From: Candidatus Cloacimonadota bacterium
Lineage (GTDB): Bacteria > Cloacimonadota > Cloacimonadia > Cloacimonadales > TCS61
Direction of reading: 5' to 3'
Length of the DNA stretch: 6,443 nt
Assembly (NCBI GenBank): GCA_016927675.1
Contig: JAFGMF010000111.1
Coordinates: forward strand, 1-6,443
Shown here: in pieces, positions 1 to 5,718 of the stretch
Layout: the number at the start of each line of letters is the position of its first letter
Position numbering within the stretch: the stretch's first letter is position 1
Translations under genes and position numbers: made by a program
The notes under the pieces: generated by a model
The model's database searches: none
What the model was told of the DNA's origin: nothing
What the model saw: only the letters and a program-made list of their open reading frames with translations

Positions 1-2306
1 CCTGCTTCAGGAGGTGGCGTGTGAAATTCACTGATCCGTTTGTCTGTTCTCAGATACTGCCTTATCTTTGATCTGAGTGCTCCCGTACCTTTTCCATGAA
101 CGACCCGGACGAATTCCAGTCCGTTCAGACAGGCATCATCGAGAAAATTCTCCAATTCGGGTAAAGCTTCTTCAAATCTGAGACCAAGCAATTTAAGCTC
201 GATTCTTGCTGTTCTTTTCGGGACGGTGATCTTTCCTTTTTTCAATGATTCTGAAGCAGTCTTCCGGATCTCAAACAGTTTTTTCCGATCAGTGGTATAA
301 AAAAAACCGTTGATATTTACCTTGATAACCTCATCCCTGATCTCAACAATCTCACCTTCCGTTTCAAAATCTTTAACCCAGACGATCTTTCCAATCTTTG
401 CCTGTTTCAATTCTTCCCTGTCCTGAGGTGTTAATTCTTCCTCGGTTTCTGTGATCTTCCGGGTAATTTTTCTGGTTTTGGACAAAACCTGTTCCAATTG
501 GTTTTTTCGTTTCTGCTTATCGGTCTTTTTCAATTGATTCAATTCTGAATTAAGTTCACGTTGCAGATTGATCAGATAATCCCGGGCTTCCTGTAATGAT
601 TTTTTTCTGATCTGCCTGGCTTCTTTTTCCAAAGCATCAATCTTGATCTGATGTTCCTGTATCTTCTGATTAAGCAGACTGGTTTTTAATTGATATTGAT
701 AATTCTGCCGACCCAGTTCATTTTTTTCTCTGGTCATTTTATCAAGCAGTTCGGTCATCTCGATATTCTGACTTCCTGCCAGAGTTTTTGCCTGATCGAT
801 CAGATCATCGGGTAAACCCAGTTCTGCAGCGACTTCTATGGCGAAACTGTTACCCGGGAGGCCGGCTTTGAAGTGGTAAGTAGGCAGATGTTTATCCGAA
901 TCGAACTGCATAGCGGCATTCTGGCAGAAATCGTTTTGCTCGGCAAAAATCTTGAGAGCTGTGTAATGTGTTGTAATGATGCCAGTTACTTCGAGGGATA
1001 TGAGTTTTTCCAGGATTGCCTGAGCCAGGGCAGAACCCTGTTCAGGATCGGTTGCTGCCCCGATTTCATCGATCAATACAAGTGTATGATCATCACCATT
1101 TGCAATCATCGAGCCGATATTTCTGATATGGGAAGAAAAAGTGCTGAGTGATGATTCCAGTGACTGATTATCGCCAATATCGGCAAGGATGTGATGAAAT
1201 ATCCCTATCCTGGAATCTTCTCTGGCTGGGACCGGTAATCCGGAAAGCGCCATCAAAGACAGCAATCCGGCAGTTTTCATGGTAACGGTTTTACCGCCGG
1301 TATTGGGTCCGGAGATCAGCAGGATCCGGCTGTCTGTTCCAAGATCAAGATCGAAGGGAACAACTTTACTGATATCGCCAAATGCCTCGATCAGAAGAGG
1401 ATGTCGGGCTTCGCGCAGTTGCAGGATGGGTGTCTCGGAAATAACTGGTTTTTCTGCTTTCAGGTAATTTGCCAGCCGGGCCGCGGCAAAAAAGAAGTCG
1501 AATTTAATCAAAATAGAGCTGTCGGCTTTTAATGCTGAAGCGAAATTCCTGATCTGGGCGGTAAATTCTTTGCAGATCCGGTAGATCTCCTCTTTTTCAT
1601 CAGAATCGATTAAATCCATTTCATTGTTAAGAGGAACTGCGTCTGCCGGCTCGAGATATACTGATGACCTGCTGGCGGATTTGCCGTGAACGATTCCGGA
1701 AACAAAAGAGATTGCACCTTCTTTGAGAGGGATCACGAATCGTCCGTCCCGCTGTGTGATGATCTTGTCGTGCAGATAGTTACTACCTGAATAATCTTCC
1801 AGTTTGGTTGTTAATAACGAAACGATATCTGTTCTTACCTGTTTTTTTCTGCGTCTCAATTTTTGCAGCTGAGATGATGCCGTATCCTTAACATCTCCTT
1901 CCGGAGTGAAGATCTGTTCGAATCTGTCTTCGATTTCCTGATTTGATTGCAGTAAATCTGCCAGTTTGCAGAACTCAGGATTATCCTGCCAGAATTTCCT
2001 GGAGGCAACGATACGGTTTGTAACTGTCTGATTGAAATAGATTCTTCTGAATTCTTCAAAACTGTAAGTTTCGTAGGGATGTTTCTCCAGAAGATCTGTC
2101 AGATCACTTATCTTCTCGAAATTATGATCATTCCCATTACGCAGCATTTCTCCGATTTCGCTGATCAAATCCAGACTTGCTTCGATGATTGATTTGTCTA
2201 GTATGGGGGTAAGTTTATAGGCAAGCTGCTGTCCTTGCTCGGAATGGCAGCGATTTGCCAGCATTTCTTTGATCTTATCGAATTCAAGCTGGATCAGGGA
2301 ATACAT
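1..2306 (-). CDS. mutS2: Endonuclease MutS2-like ATPase (C-terminus cut by window edge)
   Basis: This is a MutS-family ATPase of the MutS2 branch, which acts on branched DNA or on collided/stalled ribosomes rather than in mismatch repair. 768 codons are visible and the frame stays open to the left edge. Family members are about 780-790 residues, so only some ten codons are missing. In order: N-terminal helical core (1-about 290), Walker A GPNTGGKT (333-340), the DIGDNQS and STFSSH segments (376-393), Walker B LVLIDEIGAATDP (409-421, acidic D413/E414), TTHY (445-448), a long charged coiled coil (about 510-630), a small beta KOW-like region (about 638-680), and the C-terminal Smr domain (about 700 onward) with HGKGTG at 737-742. 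There is no MutS mismatch-recognition domain, as expected for MutS2. Oddity: the Smr LDxRG motif reads LKLLG (704-708). The ATG at 2306 follows the cvpA stop by 11 bp with only a weak SD (AAGAG), which suggests translational coupling. The family call is firm; nuclease activity is doubtful. Confidence 0.96.
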   Translation of the reverse strand, partial: MYSLIQLEFDKIKEMLANRCHSEQGQQLAYKLTPILDKSIIEASLDLISEIGEMLRNGNDHNFEKISDLTDLLEKHPYETYSFEEFRRIYFNQTVTNRIVASRKFWQDNPEFCKLADLLQSNQEIEDRFEQIFTPEGDVKDTASSQLQKLRRRKKQVRTDIVSLLTTKLEDYSGSNYLHDKIITQRDGRFVIPLKEGAISFVSGIVHGKSASRSSVYLEPADAVPLNNEMDLIDSDEKEEIYRICKEFTAQIRNFASALKADSSILIKFDFFFAAARLANYLKAEKPVISETPILQLREARHPLLIEAFGDISKVVPFDLDLGTDSRILLISGPNTGGKTVTMKTAGLLSLMALSGLPVPAREDSRIGIFHHILADIGDNQSLESSLSTFSSHIRNIGSMIANGDDHTLVLIDEIGAATDPEQGSALAQAILEKLISLEVTGIITTHYTALKIFAEQNDFCQNAAMQFDSDKHLPTYHFKAGLPGNSFAIEVAAELGLPDDLIDQAKTLAGSQNIEMTELLDKMTREKNELGRQNYQYQLKTSLLNQKIQEHQIKIDALEKEARQIRKKSLQEARDYLINLQRELNSELNQLKKTDKQKRKNQLEQVLSKTRKITRKITETEEELTPQDREELKQAKIGKIVWVKDFETEGEIVEIRDEVIKVNINGFFYTTDRKKLFEIRKTASESLKKGKITVPKRTARIELKLLGLRFEEALPELENFLDDACLNGLEFVRVVHGKGTGALRSKIRQYLRTDKRISEFHTPPPEA

Positions 2307-2317
2307 GATGGTAACTC

Positions 2318-2875
2318 TTAAGGATTGATCAATCCTTTCAATTTATCTGTTTTTTCTACCTGCTCATCTATTGTCTGCTGCAGAGTCTGCTTGATTTTTT
2401 TCGTTCCGCTATACTGGTTTTCCAGTTTTTCTACCTGAATCCTGATGGTTGAGACAATTCGGGATTGATCGGTAAAATCTCTGATCTCTTTCTGGAAGGG
2501 GAGCAGATTAAGCAGCAAAATTATAATGGCGATGATCACAACCCCGCATAAACAACTGAAAACGCCTCCCAGAAGCCTGTTCAGCCACATCAGGTTAAGA
2601 AATTCAACGATGCGCTGCACCAGCTTCACGGCAATTCTGGTCACAATCATGATGATCAGGAAAATCAGCACATAGGCAATGATCAGAGCAAAAGTTTCGT
2701 TCAGTCCAAACTGAGTTATCAACCCTTCTTTAACTATTTGCCCGGTTTTGGCAACAAGTATCACTGCAAGAATCAGACCAAGAAGGTGAATAAAGCTGGC
2801 AACAAATCCTTTTCTGAGTCCGTTGATAAAGAAAAACAACAGAATTACGCCCAGGATAATATCCAGAATGTTCAT
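2318..2875 (-). CDS. cvpA: CvpA family inner-membrane protein
   Basis: This is a 185-residue integral membrane protein of the CvpA (colicin V production) family. Four hydrophobic segments are visible at about 3-20, 24-43, 61-79 and 102-126. They carry the family's typical N-terminal features: an acidic residue early in the first helix (D5), the NGLRKGF turn (18-24), and the WLNRLLGGVFS stretch (97-107) before the last helix. The tail (about 128-185) is charged and probably helical. The biochemical role of the family is unsettled; it has been linked to envelope function and purine/colicin phenotypes. The ATG at 2875 is preceded by AGGGG at about 7 bases. The gene lies just downstream of an intrinsic terminator and 11 bp upstream of mutS2. 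cvpA-mutS2 adjacency is common in several bacterial groups, and I treat the pair as one transcription unit. The family call rests on topology plus these motifs. Confidence 0.88.
   Translation of the reverse strand: MNILDIILGVILLFFFINGLRKGFVASFIHLLGLILAVILVAKTGQIVKEGLITQFGLNETFALIIAYVLIFLIIMIVTRIAVKLVQRIVEFLNLMWLNRLLGGVFSCLCGVVIIAIIILLLNLLPFQKEIRDFTDQSRIVSTIRIQVEKLENQYSGTKKIKQTLQQTIDEQVEKTDKLKGLINP
2320..2337. repeat. Perfect 18-bp palindrome at the end of cvpA
   Basis: AAGGATTGATCAATCCTT is its own reverse complement. It encodes the last residues of CvpA (KGLINP) and runs into the TAA stop, ending 13 bases before the mutS2 ATG. In RNA it could fold as a 7-bp stem with a GATC loop just upstream of the mutS2 ribosome-binding region. 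No T-tract follows on either strand, so it is not a terminator. Any role in cvpA-mutS2 coupling or mRNA processing is inference. Confidence 0.55.
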
Positions 2876-2905
2876 TGTTCTTCCCCTGTTTTTAGTTTTT
2901 TAGAG

Positions 2906-2933
2906 AAAAAAGGGGAGATTAATAAATCTCCCC
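2906..2933 (-). terminator. Rho-independent terminator after yqeY, before cvpA
   Basis: Read leftward, a perfect 9-bp stem GGGGAGATT / AATCTCCCC with a 4-base loop (TATT) is followed directly by six T residues. The stem has five G:C pairs, four of them at its base beside the T-tract, the classic intrinsic form. The plus strand has no T-tract beyond the hairpin, so it works only for the leftward transcript. It lies 32 bases past the yqeY stop and 30 bases before the cvpA start, so it ends rpsU-yqeY or attenuates reading into cvpA-mutS2. Confidence 0.9.
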
Positions 2934-2965
2934 GCCCTAATCAAAATTATATCTTTATCAGGATG

Positions 2966-3406
2966 TCAGTTGATCAGCTTTGCTCTGACAAGGCTGCTCA
3001 AAATTTTACCGTCAGCTCTGGAACCAAGTTTGCCCTTGAGGTATTTCATGGTTCTGCCCATATCCTGCATTCCGCTGGCTTCAAGCTCTTCGACGGCAGC
3101 AGAGACTTCTTCGGCAAGTTCCGTTTCGGACAATGGTTGCGGCAGGTATTCGCGGATGACCTGGATCTCATCTTGTTCGTGCTGGGCAAGATCATTTCTG
3201 CCGCCCTTCAGATAAAGCTCTATTGCCTGTTCCCGGCTTTTAACCTGAGCCTGTAAAACATCTTCGCATTCGGCTTCGGATAGTTTTTTCTTTAACTCTA
3301 TCTCTTTATTCTTGATAGCTGATTTCAAAAAGCGGAGCACTGCTAATCTGAATTTATCCTGCTTCCGCATAGCCGCTTGAATATCCTGAGTTATCCTGTC
3401 AAACAT
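2966..3406 (-). CDS. yqeY: GatB/YqeY domain protein
   Basis: This is a 146-residue YqeY-family protein, a helical stand-alone relative of the C-terminal tail domain of GatB (Asp/Glu-tRNA amidotransferase subunit B). Its exact function is not established; a tRNA-related role is inferred from the homology. Family signatures are present in order: LRFLKSAIKNKEIE (24-37), an SREQAIELYLKGGRNDLAQHE stretch (57-77), YLPQPLS (87-93), MGRTM (116-120) and GSRADGK (128-134). The length is normal. I chose the ATG at 3406 because GAGG sits 8 bases upstream and MFDRITQDIQ is the usual family start. A TTG eight codons earlier overlaps the rpsU stop and has no better SD. The gene follows rpsU after 20 bp and precedes a terminator. 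rpsU-yqeY linkage is widespread in bacteria. Confidence 0.95.
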   Translation of the reverse strand: MFDRITQDIQAAMRKQDKFRLAVLRFLKSAIKNKEIELKKKLSEAECEDVLQAQVKSREQAIELYLKGGRNDLAQHEQDEIQVIREYLPQPLSETELAEEVSAAVEELEASGMQDMGRTMKYLKGKLGSRADGKILSSLVRAKLIN

Positions 3407-3426
3407 CAGATCAACCTCGGTAAAGA

Positions 3427-3639
3427 TCAATAAGTTCTGTTCAGACGATTCTGCTTTCTCTGCAGTTTTAGAGCCTTTCTGCGAGCATCCTTGATTTTTT
3501 TGCGACGGGTGACGCTGGGCTTTTCATAATAGTTATTTTTCTTGATATCTGAGAGCAGCCCTGCTTTTTCGCAAGATTTTTTAAATCTGCGAAGTAACAT
3601 CTGGAAAGATTCATTCTCTTTAGCATAAACTTTCGGCAC
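3427..3639 (-). CDS. rpsU: Small ribosomal subunit protein bS21
   Basis: This is a 70-residue, very basic protein of the 30S subunit, located near the anti-Shine-Dalgarno end of 16S rRNA and involved in initiation. It shows the typical bS21 pattern: an N-terminal strand with the ENESFQMLLRRFKK segment (8-21), a C-EKAGLL turn (23-29), YYEKPSVTRRKK (37-48), then an arginine/lysine-rich helix to the end. The length is within the family range (about 58-71). It starts at a GTG (3639), fixed by an eight-base SD match at 3654-3647 and by the PKVYAKENE start of the mature protein. It is first in a leftward unit with yqeY 20 bp downstream. A cysteine at 23 is not unusual for the family. Confidence 0.97.
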   Translation of the reverse strand: MPKVYAKENESFQMLLRRFKKSCEKAGLLSDIKKNNYYEKPSVTRRKKIKDARRKALKLQRKQNRLNRTY

Positions 3640-3646
3640 TGAATTT

Positions 3647-3654
3647 CACCTCCT
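3647..3654 (-). promoter_or_regulatory. Full-length Shine-Dalgarno of rpsU
   Basis: Read leftward the sequence is AGGAGGTG, pairing with all eight bases of the canonical 16S anti-SD (CACCUCCU), 7 bases before the GTG start. It is the strongest SD in the window: yqeY has GAGG, ppiD GGAGG, mutS2 only AAGAG. It decides the GTG start of rpsU. Because bS21 contacts the anti-SD region of the ribosome, such a site may take part in rpsU autoregulation, as proposed in Bacteroidota; that link is inference here. Confidence 0.85.
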
Positions 3655-3680
3655 TTCTGTAAAACATCCTGCAAAAATTT

Positions 3681-3709
3681 AACATATCATTATCTTGTCA
3701 AGCTGTAAA
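3681..3709 (-). promoter_or_regulatory. Putative sigma70-type promoter of rpsU-yqeY
   Basis: Read leftward: TTTACA (3709-3704) as -35, a 17-base spacer, then TATGTT (3686-3681) as -10, preceded by TG one base upstream (extended -10). This would start transcription near 3675 and give a leader of about 35-40 bases up to the GTG. A consensus TTGACA (3701-3696) lies within the spacer, but no -10 fits it at 16-18 bases, so it is a less likely -35. Long T/A tracts upstream (about 3772-3789) could act as an UP-like element. It is predicted from consensus only. Confidence 0.55.
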
Positions 3710-3855
3710 ATATTTTCTCTTAATAACCTGTGTATTTCATTATCTCTGATAAGATAATTCCAGACTGCAATTAAAAAAATAAAAAAAAGCTTGAAGAAAA
3801 TACAGCCATTTCAGTTATTGCACAAATTAATTCAAAATGAGTGGAGGATACAATA

Positions 3856-5637
3856 ATGTTTGCCGGTTTGAGAAAAAAAGCAAAACTCGTGATTTATATC
3901 ATTGCTGCAGTCTTTATCCTGTCCATGGCAATTGGCGGGATTTCCAGCATTTTTATAAGTAAACCTTTTTTGGCACGGATTGCCGGGGTCAAAATATCTT
4001 ACGAAGAGTACAACGAAATGATTAAGCGTGCCTATGGCAACTATATCCAGCAGAACCCTGATACCGAAGTAGATGAAAAGGTGATGACTGATCTGAACAA
4101 TCAGGTCTGGGAGCAGCTGGTAGCACAAATTCTTTATGATAAAGAGATAAAAAGACTCGGGATAAAGATCAGAAACAATAATGTTGTTGAAAGACTTAAT
4201 GATCCGCCAGAGGATATCCGCACAATTGAAGAGTTCCATACAGACGGTAAATTTGATCTGCAGAAATACCGTGATATGCTTTTTGAAAATGAGAATTTCG
4301 CTGCTTACATGGAACAGCGGGTGAGAGCAAATCTGCCCTATGAACTTCTTTTTGAAACCATCAAGGCACAGGTTAGTGTAACGGAAGAAGACGTTCGTGA
4401 AGAGTTTATCTCCAAAAATAATAAAGCAGATGTGAAAGTTATCTTTTTCGATCCGTCAAAAGTAGACAGTGTTTCCGTAACCGAGGATGAGATAAAGAAA
4501 TACTATCAGGATAATAAAGAAAATTACAAACGTGATCCTGCCTGTAAACTCAAATATATTAAAATCCCTCTGCAACCCAGTGAAGCAGATAAAAACAGTT
4601 TTAAAGCCAGAGCAGATTCTATTTATGCTCTTGCTCTTACTGGTGATGATTTTGCCGAACTTGCTCGAACTCTTTCCGACGGTCCGTCAGCCCCCAGAGG
4701 CGGTGATCTTGGTTATTTTACCAGAGGAAGAATGGTCGGAGAATTTGAAGATGCCGCTTTCAGTCTCAAAGTCGGCGAAATCGGTGAACCGGTATTGACC
4801 CAATTCGGATGGCATATAATCAAAGTTTTTGACAGACGCAGGAATGATGCCGGTGAAGAAGAAGTTCAGGCAAGTCATATTCTGGTTCAGCCGGTAGCTT
4901 CTCAGCAGACTGTTGATAACCTTGCCGTTATCGCTGATGATATTTTTGCCAGAGCTCAGGTTGTCGGAGTTGATTCTGCTGCTGTGGATTTTTCTTATCA
5001 GGCTCAGGAGACAAATGAGTTTCAGAAAACGGCTACATATATTTCCGGGATCGGTAATCGATCTGATCTTGTCGAATTTGCGTTTTCACATAAACCGGGA
5101 GCACTGCACGGTCCGCTGCATTTGGAAAACGGTGATTACCTGATAGTTCAACTGAGTTCAAGATTGGGAGTTCATTATCAGGAATTGAGTGCAGTTGAAG
5201 CTCAGATAAAAAGAACTCTGGAACAAGAGAAAAAACTTGCCGAAATAACCCTTAAAGCAGAAGAGTTTATTTCGCAAAATGAAACAGATGATTATCTGGA
5301 AGCTGCTCTCAGAGAAGAGTGGCAAATCGTGGAAGCAAAAGGGATAACCGATAAATCAGCAATAGACAAGATCAGAAATGAAATTCCCTTGAATGAAGCA
5401 ATTCTGGAACTGGAAGGGGATTCATATACCGGCTTGATCAAAGGTGAAAAAGGCGCTTATATTGCCTATGTTGAAAAACGGGTAAAACCGGACATGAATG
5501 CTTTTGAGCAGCAAAAAGATGCTCTGATCGAAGAGAAATTGGAAAAAGATCAGAATTCACACCTGAACAAATGGTTCAGAGAACTCAAAGAAAGTGCCAA
5601 CATAATCGATAACAGAAAAGATTATTACGCGCTGTAA
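3856..5637 (+). CDS. ppiD: PpiD/SurA-like membrane-anchored periplasmic chaperone with two parvulin repeats
   Basis: This is a 593-residue protein with the PpiD layout: a short basic N-terminus (LRKKAK), one membrane anchor (about 11-34), and a large periplasmic part. A SurA-like N-terminal chaperone domain covers about 41-180. A first parvulin-type domain (about 230-328) has the conserved LSDGPSAPRGGDLGYFTRG core (273-291) and FGWHIIKV (317-324). A second, degenerate parvulin-like repeat (about 336-436) opens with ASHILV (339-344). A helical C-terminal segment (about 440-590) resembles the tail that closes the SurA/PpiD fold. The role known for the family is folding of newly exported envelope proteins near SecYEG. 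Oddity: repeat one lacks the first-strand histidine (LKYIKI) and repeat two lacks the FGxH histidine. The ATG at 3856 is chosen because GGAGG ends 8 bases upstream; the in-frame GTG at 3841 contains that SD. The gene is monocistronic, divergent from rpsU and convergent with ftsY. PrsA or SurA naming is less fitting because of the anchor and length. Confidence 0.9.
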   Translation: MFAGLRKKAKLVIYIIAAVFILSMAIGGISSIFISKPFLARIAGVKISYEEYNEMIKRAYGNYIQQNPDTEVDEKVMTDLNNQVWEQLVAQILYDKEIKRLGIKIRNNNVVERLNDPPEDIRTIEEFHTDGKFDLQKYRDMLFENENFAAYMEQRVRANLPYELLFETIKAQVSVTEEDVREEFISKNNKADVKVIFFDPSKVDSVSVTEDEIKKYYQDNKENYKRDPACKLKYIKIPLQPSEADKNSFKARADSIYALALTGDDFAELARTLSDGPSAPRGGDLGYFTRGRMVGEFEDAAFSLKVGEIGEPVLTQFGWHIIKVFDRRRNDAGEEEVQASHILVQPVASQQTVDNLAVIADDIFARAQVVGVDSAAVDFSYQAQETNEFQKTATYISGIGNRSDLVEFAFSHKPGALHGPLHLENGDYLIVQLSSRLGVHYQELSAVEAQIKRTLEQEKKLAEITLKAEEFISQNETDDYLEAALREEWQIVEAKGITDKSAIDKIRNEIPLNEAILELEGDSYTGLIKGEKGAYIAYVEKRVKPDMNAFEQQKDALIEEKLEKDQNSHLNKWFRELKESANIIDNRKDYYAL

Positions 5638-5667
5638 GATTTTCTGATTTCTTTAAAGAATAATATT

Positions 5668-5700
5668 AAAGCTGATTTATCTGTGGTAAATCAGCTTTTT
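5668..5700 (+). terminator. Intrinsic terminator between convergent ppiD and ftsY
   Basis: A perfect 12-bp stem AAAGCTGATTTA / TAAATCAGCTTT with a 7-base loop (TCTGTGG) runs into five T residues (5696-5700). It lies 30 bases past the ppiD stop and 18 bases past the ftsY stop on the other strand. On the minus strand the hairpin is followed by TTTAATATT, a weaker T-rich tail, so it probably also serves ftsY, less efficiently. The remaining bases between the two genes hold nothing else recognisable. Confidence 0.88.
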
Positions 5701-5718
5701 CCTTATCAAGGGTAGTTA

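Larger units (their letters stand above)
3640..3855. other. Divergent rpsU/ppiD intergenic region with ATTATCT repeats
   Basis: This AT-rich 216-bp region lies between divergent genes. It holds the rpsU SD and promoter on the left side and the ppiD SD (GGAGG, 3843-3847) on the right. CATTATCT occurs twice in direct orientation (3688-3695, inside the rpsU promoter spacer, and 3738-3745). An inverted copy, AGATAAT (3752-3758), forms a 7-bp dyad with the second across a 6-base gap. An A-tract fills about 3772-3789. For ppiD the best promoter guess is TTGAAG (3791-3796), 18 bases, TTATTG (3815-3820), which is weak. I see no small gene here. Confidence 0.4.

Noticed and set aside
873..1467. Rightward open frames of 92 and 62 codons inside mutS2
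   Set aside because: They lie antisense to the Walker A/B coding region of mutS2, have no SD and no recognisable protein features; they are shadows of a conserved gene.
2738..3256. Rightward 172-codon frame spanning the cvpA start, the terminator and yqeY
   Set aside because: It crosses an intrinsic terminator and is antisense to two recognised genes; the composition is low-quality and no family is recognised.
3772..3789. T-rich run on the minus strand as a possible terminator
   Set aside because: No GC-rich hairpin precedes it in the leftward direction, and no gene ends there; it is better read as an A/T tract upstream of promoters.
3841..3855. GTG at 3841 as the start of ppiD
   Set aside because: It would place the only good SD (GGAGG) inside the coding sequence; the ATG at 3856 has that SD at correct spacing and is followed by a normal basic N-terminus and anchor.
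3832..4239. Leftward 135-codon frame opposite the start of ppiD
   Set aside because: It is antisense to the membrane anchor and SurA-like domain of ppiD; its hydrophobic, Phe/Ile-rich look is the usual artefact of reading such a region backwards.
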